This document shows positions 8,585 to 16,877 of a stretch of DNA of 64,000 nt, piece after piece. The stretch is from Micromonospora cathayae (GTDB taxonomy: Bacteria; Actinomycetota; Actinomycetes; Mycobacteriales; Micromonosporaceae): the NCBI RefSeq assembly GCF_028993575.1, contig NZ_CP118615.1, forward strand, positions 2,852,001 through 2,916,000, written 5' to 3'. Below the pieces are notes generated by a model. It saw only the letters and a program-made list of their open reading frames with translations, was not told where the DNA came from and did not search any database. Both the position numbers and the translations under genes were made by a program. Position 1 is the stretch's first letter. Each line of letters opens with the position of its first letter.

Positions 8585-9358
8585 GTGGGCGAGTTCGTGC
8601 GGCTGGAGACCAAGGACGGCATCGGCACCATCCGGCTGGACCGGCCGAAGATGAACGCGCTGAACAAGCAGGTCCAGGAGGAGTTGCGGGCCGCCGCCAC
8701 GGCCGCCGCCGCCGACCCCGAGGTCCGCGCGGTCATCGTGTACGGCGGGGAGAAGGTCTTCGCCGCCGGGGCGGACATCAAGGAGATGGCCGACATGTCC
8801 TACGTGGACATGGCGGAGCGGGCCGCCGACCTGTCCAGCGCGCTCGGCGCGTTCACCCGGATCCCCAAGCCGGTGGTCGCCGCGATCACCGGGTACGCCC
8901 TCGGTGGTGGCTGCGAGCTGGCGCTGGCCTGCGACTGGCGGGTGGTGGCCGAGGACGCCAAGCTCGGCCAGCCGGAGATCAAGCTGGGCATCATCCCCGG
9001 TGCCGGTGGCACCCAGCGGCTGGCCCGGCTGGTCGGCCCGGCGCGGGCCAAGGATCTGATCATGTCCGGCCGGATGATCGACGCGCAGGAGGCGCTGCGG
9101 ATCGGGCTGGCCGACCGGGTGGTCCCGGCCGCCGACGTGTACCTGACCGCCGTCGAGATGGTCAGGCCGTACCTGGACGGGCCGGTGCAGGCGCTGCGGG
9201 CGGCGAAGCTGGCCGTCGACGGTGGCCTGGACATGGACCTGAACTCGGGCCTGGCCTGGGAGAGTCAACTGTTCGCGGCGCTGTTCGCCACCGACGACCG
9301 CAGTGAGGGCATGGCCGCGTTCGTCGAGAAGCGCAAGCCCCGGTTCACCGGTCGCTGA
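8585..9358 (+). CDS. enoyl-CoA hydratase (crotonase family)
   Basis: A 257-residue crotonase-fold protein that probably hydrates trans-2-enoyl-CoA in fatty acid beta-oxidation. The oxyanion-hole segments are AAGADIKEM and [12 protein letters not shown], and the two catalytic glutamates E111 and E131 are 20 residues apart, as E144/E164 of rat crotonase, so hydratase activity is likely. GTG at 8585 follows gaggggcagc; longer in-frame starts run into the promoter shared with the divergent DUF6232 gene. The position matches EchA17 (Rv3039c) of M. tuberculosis, recalled from memory. Electron transfer flavoprotein genes 7 kb downstream fit a beta-oxidation context. Chain-length preference is not evident. 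Confidence 0.9.
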   Translation: MGEFVRLETKDGIGTIRLDRPKMNALNKQVQEELRAAATAAAADPEVRAVIVYGGEKVFAAGADIKEMADMSYVDMAERAADLSSALGAFTRIPKPVVAAITGYALGGGCELALACDWRVVAEDAKLGQPEIKLGIIPGAGGTQRLARLVGPARAKDLIMSGRMIDAQEALRIGLADRVVPAADVYLTAVEMVRPYLDGPVQALRAAKLAVDGGLDMDLNSGLAWESQLFAALFATDDRSEGMAAFVEKRKPRFTGR

Positions 9359-9499
9359 CCGGTGGTGGCGCGGGCGAGCACGATCAGCCCGCCGCCCGCC
9401 GCTCCCGTCGCCGATGCGCCGCCCCCGGCGGGTGCGCCGACGCGACCCCGAGTGTGCCGACGCGTGGACACGCCGGGTCGAAGCTTCTTCACGTTCGAG

Positions 9500-9529
9500 G
9501 TGACCGGCCGGTAACCTCGGACCGGTCAC
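9500..9529. promoter_or_regulatory. inverted repeat upstream of the ThDP enzyme gene
   Basis: gtgaccgg (9500-9507) and ccggtcac (9522-9529) form an 8-bp inverted repeat ending 19 bases before the ATG, next to the gaggggag Shine-Dalgarno. It could be an operator or a 5'-UTR hairpin; there is no direct evidence for either. Confidence 0.3.
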
Positions 9530-9548
9530 GCGACGGAGGGGAGCGGTC

Positions 9549-11171
9549 ATGGCGGAGCGGATCGAGGGGCACGGCGGGGAGTTGGCGCTGGCGGCGCTGC
9601 GCGCGTACGGCGTACGTGAGATGTTCACCCTCTCCGGCGGGCACGTCTTCCCGCTCTACGACGCCGCGCACAAGATCGACTTTCCGGTGTACGACGTCCG
9701 GCACGAGCAGTCGGCGGTCTTCGCGGCCGAGGCGGTGGCGAAACTCCAGCGCCGCCCCGGCCTGGCCGTGCTCACCGCCGGCCCCGGCGTCACCAACGGC
9801 ATCTCCGGCCTGACCAGCGCGTTCTTCAACGCGTCCCCGGTGCTGGTGCTCGGCGGCAGGGCCCCGGCGTTCCGTTGGGGCTCCGGCAGCCTCCAGGAGA
9901 TGGACCATCTCCCGCTGGTCCGGCCGGTCACCAAGCACGCCGAGACGATCTTCGACACCGACGACATCCCCGGCATGGTGGCCGCCGCGCTGGACGCCGC
10001 GCTCACCCCGCACCGCGGGCCGGCCTTCCTCGACGTACCGCTGGAAGTGGTCTTCTCGGTCGGCGAGGCCGACCAGCCGGCGGGCCCGGCGCTCGCGCCG
10101 CTGGAGGCGGACCCGGACGAGGTACGGCGGGCCGCCGAGCTGATCGCCGGCGCCCAGCGACCGGTGATCATCGCCGGTTCGGACGTCTGGGCCGGGGACG
10201 CGGTCGACGCGCTGCGGGCCGCCGCCGAGGCGCTCGGCGTGCCGGTCTTCACCAACGGCATGGGCCGGGGCGCGCTCCCGCCGACCCACCCGCTGTCGTT
10301 CGCCAAGGCCCGCCGGGCCGCGCTGGGCGGCGCGGACGTGGTCGTGGTGATCGGCACTCCGCTGGACTTCCGGCTCAGCTTCGGCGACTTCGGCGACGCG
10401 CAGGTCGTGCACGTCGTCGACGCGCCCAGCCAGCGCGCCACGCACGTCGAGCCGGCCGTCTCCCCGGCCGGTGACCTGCGGCTGATCCTCACCGCGTTGG
10501 CCGACCACCCCGGCGACCGGGTCGACCACGCCGACTGGATCGCCGAGCTGCGCGCCAAGGAGGACGCGGCGAAGGCCCGCGACGCCGGGGAGATGGCCGC
10601 CGAGAGCGACCCGATCCGCCCGGCCCGGATCTACGGCGAGCTGCGCAAGGTGCTCGCCCCGGACGCGGTCACCATCGGCGACGGCGGCGACTTCGTCTCG
10701 TATGCCGGCCGCTACCTGGAGCCGGCCCAGCCCGGCACCTGGCTCGACCCCGGCCCGTACGGCTGCCTGGGCACCGGCATGGGGTACGCGATGGGGGCCC
10801 GGATCACCCACCCGGACCGGCAGGTCTGCGTGCTGATGGGCGACGGCGCGGCCGGCTTCTCGCTGCTGGACGTGGAGTCGCTGGTCCGGCAGAAGCTGCC
10901 CGTGGTGATCGTGGTGGGCAACAACGGCATCTGGGGGCTGGAGAAGCACCCGATGCGCGCCATGTACGGCTACGACCTGGCCGCCGACCTCCAGCCCGAG
11001 CTGCGGTACGACCAGGTGGTCACCGCGATGGGCGGGGCGGGCGAGACCGTCGCCAAGGCGGTCGACCTGGGCCCGGCCCTGGAACGGGCCTTCGACGCCG
11101 GGGTGCCGTACCTGGTCAACGTGCTCACCGACCCGACCGACTCGTACCCGCGTTCCTCCACGCTCGCCTGA
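9549..11171 (+). CDS. thiamine diphosphate enzyme, IlvG/acetolactate synthase-like
   Basis: A 540-residue ThDP-dependent enzyme with N-terminal pyrimidine-binding domain (TLSGGHVFPLYDAA; catalytic-type E53 in RHEQSAVFAAE), central domain (about 190-320) and C-terminal diphosphate-binding domain with the GDGAAGF...VVGNN motif near D432-N461. The closest remembered relative is M. tuberculosis IlvG (Rv1820), a large-subunit homologue with no regulatory subunit nearby, as here. LGGRAPAFRWGSGSLQEMDH is shared with that group. True acetolactate synthase activity is uncertain: 2-hydroxyacyl-CoA lyase and oxalyl-CoA decarboxylase relatives look similar, and the adjoining enoyl-CoA hydratase would also suit an acyl-CoA lyase. 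Cytoplasmic. Confidence 0.75.
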   Translation: MAERIEGHGGELALAALRAYGVREMFTLSGGHVFPLYDAAHKIDFPVYDVRHEQSAVFAAEAVAKLQRRPGLAVLTAGPGVTNGISGLTSAFFNASPVLVLGGRAPAFRWGSGSLQEMDHLPLVRPVTKHAETIFDTDDIPGMVAAALDAALTPHRGPAFLDVPLEVVFSVGEADQPAGPALAPLEADPDEVRRAAELIAGAQRPVIIAGSDVWAGDAVDALRAAAEALGVPVFTNGMGRGALPPTHPLSFAKARRAALGGADVVVVIGTPLDFRLSFGDFGDAQVVHVVDAPSQRATHVEPAVSPAGDLRLILTALADHPGDRVDHADWIAELRAKEDAAKARDAGEMAAESDPIRPARIYGELRKVLAPDAVTIGDGGDFVSYAGRYLEPAQPGTWLDPGPYGCLGTGMGYAMGARITHPDRQVCVLMGDGAAGFSLLDVESLVRQKLPVVIVVGNNGIWGLEKHPMRAMYGYDLAADLQPELRYDQVVTAMGGAGETVAKAVDLGPALERAFDAGVPYLVNVLTDPTDSYPRSSTLA

Positions 11172-11313
11172 CCGGCGGCAGCGTCTGAGCAGCTAATTCG
11201 GCGGCGCTCCCCGCCCGGCACGGTTACCGTCGGCCACGGCACGACCGAAAGTTGTCACACCCCTCGGTCATGCTGGCCGGATCACTGTGCGCGTACGGAA
11301 CGGGGAGTTGTCC

Positions 11314-12288
11314 ATGACCCATGCCATCCGGGCGGAGGGGTTGGTCCGGCGCTTCGGCGCGACCACCGCTCTCGCCGGAGTCGATCTGGAGGTGCCGAGC
11401 GGGTCGGTCTTCGGCCTGCTCGGCCCGAACGGGGCCGGCAAGACCACCACGGTACGGGTGCTCGCCACCCTGCTGCCCGCCGACGAGGGGCACGCCACCG
11501 TCGGCGGGTACGACGTCGCCCGGGACGCCCACCGGGTCCGCCAGCTGATCGGGCTGACCGGCCAGTACGCCTCGGTCGACGAGACCCTCACCGGCGCGGA
11601 GAATCTGCTGCTCATCGGCCGGCTGCTCGGGCTGGGCCGGGCCGACGCGAAGGCCCGCGCCCGCGAGCTGCTCGCCGACTTCCACCTCACCGACGCCGGT
11701 GACCGGGCCGCCAAGACCTACTCGGGCGGCATGCGCCGCCGCCTCGACCTGGCCGCCAGTCTGGTCGGCCGGCCGCAGGTGCTCTTCCTCGACGAGCCGA
11801 CCACCGGCCTCGACCCGCGCAGCCGCAACGAGCTGTGGGACATCGTCCGCAACCTGGTCGCCGAGGGGGTGACCGTGCTGCTCACCACGCAGTACCTGGA
11901 AGAGGCCGACCAGCTCGCCAGCGAGATCGCCGTGGTCGACCACGGCCGGGTGATCGCCCAGGGCACCCCGGAGGAGCTGAAGGCGAAGACCGGCGGGCAG
12001 ACGCTCACCGTCCGTCCCGAGCGGGGTGACGACCTGCCCACCGTCCTGACGATCGCCGGGCAGGTCTCCGGGCACGCCCCGGAGGTCGCCCACACCACGG
12101 TCACCGTGCCGGTGAACGACCCGACGGTGCTGCCGACCGTGGTACGCCGTCTCGACGAGGCCGGGGTGGTGGTCGCCGAGCTGGCGCTGCGCGGCTCCAG
12201 CCTCGACGAGGTCTTCCTCTCCCTCACCGGCCACCGGGCCGAGCCGGGCACCCCGGAGCAGCCCGAACTGGAAGGGAGCCTGGCATGA
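11314..12288 (+). CDS. DrrA-type ABC exporter ATP-binding protein
   Basis: A 324-residue ATPase of the daunorubicin-resistance (DrrA) type: Walker A GPNGAGKTT near residue 38, signature YSGGMRRRLDLAASL, Walker B VLFLDEPTTGLDPRSR and a C-terminal extension ending in SLDEVFLSLTGH that marks the DrrA group. It would power export of a hydrophobic compound through the permease encoded by the next gene, whose ATG overlaps this stop (ATGA, 12285-12288). ATG at 11314 has ggggag seven bases upstream. No biosynthetic cluster adjoins, so the cargo is unknown; self-resistance or lipid export are both common for this family. Confidence 0.85.
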   Translation: MTHAIRAEGLVRRFGATTALAGVDLEVPSGSVFGLLGPNGAGKTTTVRVLATLLPADEGHATVGGYDVARDAHRVRQLIGLTGQYASVDETLTGAENLLLIGRLLGLGRADAKARARELLADFHLTDAGDRAAKTYSGGMRRRLDLAASLVGRPQVLFLDEPTTGLDPRSRNELWDIVRNLVAEGVTVLLTTQYLEEADQLASEIAVVDHGRVIAQGTPEELKAKTGGQTLTVRPERGDDLPTVLTIAGQVSGHAPEVAHTTVTVPVNDPTVLPTVVRRLDEAGVVVAELALRGSSLDEVFLSLTGHRAEPGTPEQPELEGSLA

Positions 12289-13094
12289 CCGCCGTCACCG
12301 CGCCCGCCCCGCTGGCCCCGGCCCGCCGGCTCAGCCCGGCAGCCGGGCTGTCGCACACGCTGACCCTGGCCTGGCGGAGCCTGGTCCAGATCAAGCACAA
12401 CCCGATGGAACTGCTCGACCTGAGCATCCAGCCGGTCATGTTCGTGCTGCTGTTCACGTACGTGTTCGGTGGGGCGATCTCCGGTTCCCCGGGGGAGTAC
12501 CTCACGTTCGCGCTGCCCGGCATCATCGTGCAGAACGCCTTCTTCGCCACCATGACCACCGGTTTCGGGCTGAACAACGACCTCACCAAGGGCGTGTTCG
12601 ACCGGCTGCGCTCGTTGCCGATCGCCCGCTGGGCCCCGCTGGCCGGGCGGATCCTCGCCGACACGGCGAAGCAGGCCTGGTCGGTGTCGCTGCTGCTCGC
12701 CGTGGGCATGATCCTGGGCTTCCGGCTGCACAACGGGGTGCTCGGTCTGCTCGGGGCGTTCGCGCTGCTGCTGGCGTTCTCGCTGGCGGCGGCCTGGGTC
12801 TCGGTGCTGGTCGGGGTCATGGTCAGCGAGCCGGAGAAGGTGCAGATCTTCGGGTTCATGGTGATCTTCCCGTTGACCTTCACCAGCAACGCCTTCGTCC
12901 CCACCGACACCATGCCCGGCTGGTTGCAGACCTGGGTGGAGGTGAACCCGGTCACCGTGCTCGCCGACGCGCTGCGCGGTCTGCTGGTCGGTGGGCCGGT
13001 CGCCGGCCCGGTGGTCCAGGCGCTGCTCTGGGGGGCCGCGATCGCGGCGGTCTTCGCCCCGCTGGCGGTCCGGGCGCTGCGCCGCCGGGTCTGA
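12285..13094 (+). CDS. DrrB-type ABC-2 permease
   Basis: A 269-residue ABC-2 family permease with six predicted membrane helices, the partner of the DrrA-type ATPase. The DrrB-like features are LSIQPVMFVLLFTYVFGG near residue 45, the GIIVQNAFFATMTTGFGL segment and the periplasm-proximal AFVPTDTMPGWLQTW loop near residue 205. Translationally coupled to the ATPase by a four-base overlap. The region just after the stop forms a long imperfect hairpin (13095-13136). Predicted to form a homodimer with two ATPases in the cytoplasmic membrane. Confidence 0.85.
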   Translation: MTAVTAPAPLAPARRLSPAAGLSHTLTLAWRSLVQIKHNPMELLDLSIQPVMFVLLFTYVFGGAISGSPGEYLTFALPGIIVQNAFFATMTTGFGLNNDLTKGVFDRLRSLPIARWAPLAGRILADTAKQAWSVSLLLAVGMILGFRLHNGVLGLLGAFALLLAFSLAAAWVSVLVGVMVSEPEKVQIFGFMVIFPLTFTSNAFVPTDTMPGWLQTWVEVNPVTVLADALRGLLVGGPVAGPVVQALLWGAAIAAVFAPLAVRALRRRV

Positions 13095-13136
13095 CTGACC
13101 GGCCCGGACCGGGCTTCCGGCCCGGGTCCCGGTCAG
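13095..13136 (+). terminator. terminator after the DrrAB-type operon
   Basis: Starting directly after the permease stop, ctgaccggcccggaccgggc can pair with ggcccgggtcccggtcag around a ttcc loop, with a few bulges. Very GC-rich and without a T-tract, as for actinomycete intrinsic terminators. Confidence 0.55.
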
Positions 13137-13145
13137 CACCGGGGC

Positions 13146-13210
13146 CCGGGTCAGTACGTCGGGTCCGGGACCCGGTGGGGACCGGTCCGGGTCAGGACGT
13201 CTGGTCCGGG
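13146..13210 (-). repeat. direct repeat spanning the PLDc_N gene stop
   Basis: ccgggtca-g/t-tacgtc...ggtccggg copies of 24 bp at 13146-13169 and 13187-13210 differ at two positions. The second holds the stop codon (13192-13194, read on the minus strand), and a partial third copy begins at 13206. The stop TGA and its surroundings are thus repeated downstream of the gene end. Confidence 0.75.
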
Positions 13211-13623
13211 TCGGTACGCCGCTCCGGGGTGTCGGCCCGGTCGGGGTCGCGCTCGCGGCGCTGATCCTCCTCGCGGCGCAGGTCCTCCTCGCGTCGGCGC
13301 AGGTCCTCCTCCCACCGCCGGAACAGTTCCTCGTCCCGCTGCCGGGCCGAGTCGGCGAGGGACTTCAGAAACTCGGGGTTGTCGTCGGGGGCGATCGGGC
13401 CCGGACGCGGCGAGGCGGCCCGGGGCGCACCGCCGCCGCTGGCCGGCCGGCCGGCGACGAACCAGGCGATCGGGCCGAGCAGCGGCACCACCAGGATCAC
13501 CGGCACCCACAACGCTCTCGGCAGCGCCCTGACCTGGTGCTTTTCGGCAGAAAGACAGTCGATCAACGCCAGTGAGGCGATGACCACCTGGATCACGATG
13601 AGGAAGAGGAAGACCCGGACCAT
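13192..13623 (-). CDS. PLDc_N-domain small membrane protein
   Basis: A 143-residue protein with two N-terminal membrane helices resembling the phospholipase D nuclease N-terminal (PLDc_N) domain: a first helix VFLFLIVIQVVIASLALID, then ALWVPVILVVPLLGPIAWF and a GRP turn. The remaining 80 residues are cytoplasmic, highly charged and helical with Arg/Glu repeats (RRREEDLRREEDQRRERD), a likely single alpha-helix or coiled coil. No catalytic domain is present. Last gene of a minus-strand trio with two DUF202 genes. Such short PLDc_N proteins are common in actinobacteria and have no established function. Confidence 0.75.
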   Translation of the reverse strand: MVRVFLFLIVIQVVIASLALIDCLSAEKHQVRALPRALWVPVILVVPLLGPIAWFVAGRPASGGGAPRAASPRPGPIAPDDNPEFLKSLADSARQRDEELFRRWEEDLRRREEDLRREEDQRRERDPDRADTPERRTDPDQTS

Positions 13624-13651
13624 TCACCAATCATGACGCACTCCGAGCAGG

Positions 13652-13951
13652 TCACCACAGCGTCGGCAGGACGAGCAGGGTGCCGAGCAGGGCGTACCCG
13701 ACGGCGGCGAGAGCGACCAGCGGGAGCCTTCGGCCGCCACTGGGCGCCGGGCCGGTGCCGGTGGCCCGGGGCCAGCAGACCCGGACGGCCAGTCCCCAGA
13801 CGAGCAGGGCGGAACCGGCAGCCAGCGCGCCGACCGGCCCACCGCCGAGGGCCAGCCGGACGGTCAGCACGGTGACCGCGGTCAGGGCCAGCGCGGTGCG
13901 CCGCCAGGCGAGCCTGGTCCGTTCGGGTTGCAGCCCCGGGTCCACGCTCAT
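13652..13951 (-). CDS. DUF202 small membrane protein
   Basis: A 99-residue protein with three predicted membrane helices. The start MSVDPGLQPERTRLAWRRT holds the ERTxLAWxRT motif of DUF202 (YidH/YidG-like) proteins. ATG at 13951 is chosen since this motif begins close to it; a longer in-frame start at 14002 adds Arg/Pro-rich sequence. It follows the other DUF202 gene by 94 bp and precedes the PLDc_N gene by 28 bp, all on one strand, so the three are likely one operon. The pairing of a larger YidH-like and a smaller DUF202 protein is common, suggesting a hetero-oligomer; role unknown. Confidence 0.75.
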   Translation of the reverse strand: MSVDPGLQPERTRLAWRRTALALTAVTVLTVRLALGGGPVGALAAGSALLVWGLAVRVCWPRATGTGPAPSGGRRLPLVALAAVGYALLGTLLVLPTLW

Positions 13952-14045
13952 CCCGGGACCCCGCGGAACCGCGTCCGGGCGGCCCGGGAACCGGCGGGAC
14001 ACCAGCGGAGACGTCGCCGCGAGCGGCCGGTCCCGGTCGGGCCGG

Positions 14046-14438
14046 TCACGAGCGGCCCACCGCGCGGGCCAGGACCGCCACCACCAGCAGCGCCGCCCCG
14101 AGCCCCACGGTCAGGGCGAGTACGGCCGGGAACCGGGAGGCGGGCAGGTCCTCGCCGAGCCGGATGGCCCGCTCGGTCCGCGCCCAGTGGTCCACCGCCC
14201 GGACGGCCACCGTACCGCCGAGCAGCAGCAGCACGATCGCGATCACCTCGCGCAGGTGGTCCAACGGCAGCGGCGGCAGGAACTGGGCGGCGGCCAGCCC
14301 ACCGGCGATCAGCGCCAGTCCGGTTCGTAGCCAGGCCAGGAAGGTCCGTTCGTTGGCCAGCGAGAAGCGGTAGTCGGGACGGGTGCCCACCGTCCGCATC
14401 TCCTGCGGGTCGAACCACCGCCTGATCGCCTGCCACAC
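14046..14438 (-). CDS. YidH-like DUF202 membrane protein
   Basis: A 130-residue protein with the YidH signature RRWFDPQEMRTVGTRPDYRF followed by SLANERTFLAWLRTGLALIAGG, three membrane helices and no soluble domain. The GTG at 14438 puts the conserved WFDP block eight residues in, as in homologues. It is the first gene of the minus-strand trio and is divergent from the GNAT gene with about 37 bp between starts, so the promoters must overlap. Function of the family is unknown; yeast and plant DUF202 proteins (Vtc1-like) belong to polyphosphate polymerase complexes, but no such partner is nearby. Confidence 0.8.
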   Translation of the reverse strand: MWQAIRRWFDPQEMRTVGTRPDYRFSLANERTFLAWLRTGLALIAGGLAAAQFLPPLPLDHLREVIAIVLLLLGGTVAVRAVDHWARTERAIRLGEDLPASRFPAVLALTVGLGAALLVVAVLARAVGRS

Positions 14439-14478
14439 AGCGTCATTATCCCGTCGAACCCGGACGTAGCCTGGAGTG

Positions 14479-15276
14479 GTGACCGATCTTGATGCGAGCA
14501 CCCTGCGGACCGCGTACGACAACCAGCTCCGGCCGGACGTCCCGGACCCGGTGCCGGACGGTGTGACGGTCGAACGGGACGGCCCGCTGACCCGGATCGT
14601 CGGTCTCGACCACCGCGGTTTCCTCACCTACCGTGACCTCGACGGCCTGACCGGTGCGGAGCTGGACGCCCTGATCGTCCGCCAGCGGGACCTGTTCCGG
14701 GGGCGGGGCGAGGCGGTCGAGTGGAAGCTGCACGGCCATGACGAGCCCGCCGACCTGCCCGCCCGGCTCCGGGCGGCCGGATTCGTGCCGGAGGAGCCGG
14801 AGACCGTCGTGGTCGGGGCGGTCGCGCCGCTCGCCGCCGCGATCCCGGTCATCCCCGAGGGGGTACGCCTGCGGGAGGTCGCCGACCGCGCCGACCTGGA
14901 ACGGATCGCGGCGATGGAGGCGGAGGTCTGGGGGAGCGACCGGAGTCACCTGGTCGACGGGCTGGCCCGGGAGATCGCCACCGATCCGCAGGCGCTGACG
15001 GTGGTGGTGGCCGAGGCGGGGGAGACGGTGGTCAGCGCCGGCTGGGTCCGGTACCCGCCGGGCACCGGGTTCGCCACCCTCTGGGGTGGGTCGACCCTGC
15101 CGCGGTGGCGACGCCGGGGCGTCTACCGGGCGCTGGTGACGCACCGGGCCCGGCTGGCCGGGCAGCGGGACCGCGCCCTGTTGCAGGTGGACGCGTCGGC
15201 GCAGAGCCGGCCGATCCTGGAACGGCTCGGGTTCGTCCCGGTCACCACGACCACTCCGTACGTCTACACTCCGTGA
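14479..15276 (+). CDS. GNAT-family N-acetyltransferase
   Basis: A protein of about 265 residues with a C-terminal GNAT domain (about residues 130-265): LREVADRADLERIAAMEAEVW, the acetyl-CoA pyrophosphate-binding stretch RRRGVYRALVTHRARLA (the usual Q/RxxGxG/A is RRRGVY) and the ending LERLGFVPVTTTTPYV. The first 120 residues form a separate segment typical of two-part GNATs. Adjacent GTG codons at 14476 and 14479 are the best start; no strong Shine-Dalgarno is seen. The stop overlaps a possible GTG start of the next gene by four bases. Substrate unknown. Confidence 0.8.
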   Translation: MTDLDASTLRTAYDNQLRPDVPDPVPDGVTVERDGPLTRIVGLDHRGFLTYRDLDGLTGAELDALIVRQRDLFRGRGEAVEWKLHGHDEPADLPARLRAAGFVPEEPETVVVGAVAPLAAAIPVIPEGVRLREVADRADLERIAAMEAEVWGSDRSHLVDGLAREIATDPQALTVVVAEAGETVVSAGWVRYPPGTGFATLWGGSTLPRWRRRGVYRALVTHRARLAGQRDRALLQVDASAQSRPILERLGFVPVTTTTPYVYTP

Positions 15277-15278
15277 TC

Positions 15279-15686
15279 ATGGGCCAGTCGCTGACCGCCG
15301 AGGAGAAGTTGACCCTCAAGACCGGCGCGTTCGGTGCCGTCTTCCTGGTGTCGAACGCCGACCCGGGGCTGCTGGCCCTGGTCCGGGAGAGCTTCGCCGC
15401 CTCCGGGGTGATCGCGGGTGCGCGTGGGGTGGTGAAGGACGCGCTCACCTCCGGGCCGCTGCCTCGGCTGCCGGAGGGTTCGGCCCAGCAGGTCGAGTTG
15501 GCCGCTCTGGGGGCGTTGGACCGGGCGCTGGCGATCCTGCGGGAGAAGGCGCCGGGCGAGGTGGCCGCGTACCGGTCGGTGGTGCTGACCGCCGCGGACC
15601 GGGTGGCCCGCGCGCACCGGGGGGTGGATCCGGCCGAACAGGTGGCGATCGACCGGATCAGGGCCGTCCTGGACGGTACCGACTGA
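15279..15686 (+). CDS. conserved-looking hypothetical protein
   Basis: A 135-residue soluble, mainly helical protein with no recognised domain, signal or membrane segment. It begins MGQSLTAEEKLTLKTGAFGA and ends VDPAEQVAIDRIRAVLDGTD. ATG at 15279 is used, but GTG at 15273 would overlap the GNAT stop by four bases (GTGA), the common coupling in this genome, and is equally likely. Third-position GC is as in neighbouring genes, supporting real coding. Co-transcription with the GNAT gene is probable; it could be a substrate or partner of the acetyltransferase, which is inference from position only. Confidence 0.65.
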   Translation: MGQSLTAEEKLTLKTGAFGAVFLVSNADPGLLALVRESFAASGVIAGARGVVKDALTSGPLPRLPEGSAQQVELAALGALDRALAILREKAPGEVAAYRSVVLTAADRVARAHRGVDPAEQVAIDRIRAVLDGTD

Positions 15687-15867
15687 CCGGGGCGGTCGCG
15701 GGGTGCGGGGCGGGGGTCCAGAGGGTCCGGACGGCGAGCCGGACGCACCGTTCGCGCAGCCGTCCGCAGGCGCACCGGTACGCGCTCGGGGGCACCCGAC
15801 GGCGGCAGGCCGTCGCCGGGGCAGCCGCCGACGTGGCTGACCGTCCTATCCCGTCTTGCCGCGACAT
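15658..15867 (-). CDS. possible small Arg/Cys-rich protein
   Basis: A 69-codon reading frame preceded by GGGAGG eight bases before its ATG, one of the better Shine-Dalgarno sequences in the window, in an otherwise empty 400-nt gap. The product has a Cys-Arg cluster (TACRRRVPPSAYRCACGRL) and a Trp/Pro-rich end, with no known domain. Its last codons overlap the 3' end of the convergent hypothetical gene. Codon third positions are GC-rich but so is non-coding DNA here, so the case rests on the ribosome site alone. Confidence 0.3.
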   Translation of the reverse strand: MSRQDGIGRSATSAAAPATACRRRVPPSAYRCACGRLRERCVRLAVRTLWTPAPHPATAPVSRYRPGRP

Positions 15868-16086
15868 GTCGTGAACCTCCCGATTCGCGACTGTAGCCGC
15901 TGGTGGGCCTTCGGGTGAGCTGTGTCACGCTGAGTGCCCCGAAGGGCGATGCTACTGACAGGTAACATTGCCGGTGTGGGTAACTGCACGACAGCCTGCG
16001 GTTGACCGGCGTCCCGGAAAGCGCGAGGCTGCGCCCGGGACCGGGCGAGCAAAGCCATCACCAACAGGAGGGGTCGTCGAAGCGCG
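15687..16086. other. 400-nt gap before etfB
   Basis: Holds the possible 69-codon minus-strand gene at its left end. The right part (15950-16086) must carry the etfB promoter: it has ggtaac words at 15961-15966 and 15978-15983, and an AGGAGGGG Shine-Dalgarno at 16066-16073, about 13 bases from the ATG, a longer spacing than usual. No convincing -35/-10 pair or RNA gene was found. Confidence 0.5.
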
Positions 16087-16866
16087 ATGAACATCGTCGT
16101 ACTCGTCAAGCAGGTGCCCGACTCGGGCGCGGACCGCAACCTGCGTAGTGACGACAACACCGTCGACCGCGGCTCGGCGAACAACGTCATCAACGAGATG
16201 GACGAGTACGCCATCGAAGAGGCGTTGAAGATCAAGGAAGCGCACGGCGGCGAGGTGACCATCCTGACCATGGGTCCGGACCGGGCGACCGAGTCGATCC
16301 GCAAGGCGCTCTCCATGGGGCCCGACAAGGCCGTCCACGTGGTGGACGACGCCCTGCACGGCTCCTGCGCGGTGGCCACCTCCAAGGTTCTCGCCGCCGC
16401 CCTCGGCACGCTCAACGCCGATCTGGTGATCTGCGGTGCCGAGTCCACCGACGGCCGCGTCCAGGTGCTGCCGCACATGCTCGCCGAGCGGCTCGGCGTG
16501 GCCGCGCTGACCGGCGCGCGCAAGCTCACCGTCGACGGCGGCACGCTGACCGTCGAGCGGCAGACCGAGGAGGGCTACGAGGTCGTCACCGCCTCCACCC
16601 CGGCCGTGGTCTCCGTCTGGGACACCATCAACGAGCCCCGGTACCCGTCCTTCAAGGGCATCATGGCGGCCAAGAAGAAGCCGGTGCAGACGCTCTCCCT
16701 GGCCGACCTGGGCGTCGCGCCCGGCGAGGTCGGCTTCGACGGTGCGACCAGCACGGTCGTCGAGCACAGCAAGCGTCCGCCGCGCTCCGGCGGCGCCAAG
16801 ATCACCGACGAGGGCGACGGCGGCGCGAAGCTGGTCGAGTTCCTCGCCACCGAGAAGTTCGTGTGA
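16087..16866 (+). CDS. etfB: electron transfer flavoprotein subunit beta
   Basis: A 259-residue ETF beta subunit, which binds AMP and forms with the alpha subunit the FAD protein that takes electrons from acyl-CoA dehydrogenases to the quinone pool. Family sequence is clear: MNIVVLVKQVPDSGADRNLR, NEMDEYAIEEALKIKE, VTILTMGPDRATESIRKALS and the AMP-loop region DLVICGAESTDGRVQVLPHM. The stop at 16866 lies 11 bases before the etfA start, so the two are one operon. The same pair (FixA/FixB, Rv3029c-Rv3028c) stands in this conserved region of M. tuberculosis, from memory. Full length for the family. Confidence 0.96.
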   Translation: MNIVVLVKQVPDSGADRNLRSDDNTVDRGSANNVINEMDEYAIEEALKIKEAHGGEVTILTMGPDRATESIRKALSMGPDKAVHVVDDALHGSCAVATSKVLAAALGTLNADLVICGAESTDGRVQVLPHMLAERLGVAALTGARKLTVDGGTLTVERQTEEGYEVVTASTPAVVSVWDTINEPRYPSFKGIMAAKKKPVQTLSLADLGVAPGEVGFDGATSTVVEHSKRPPRSGGAKITDEGDGGAKLVEFLATEKFV

Positions 16867-16877
16867 GGGGTCCGGAC

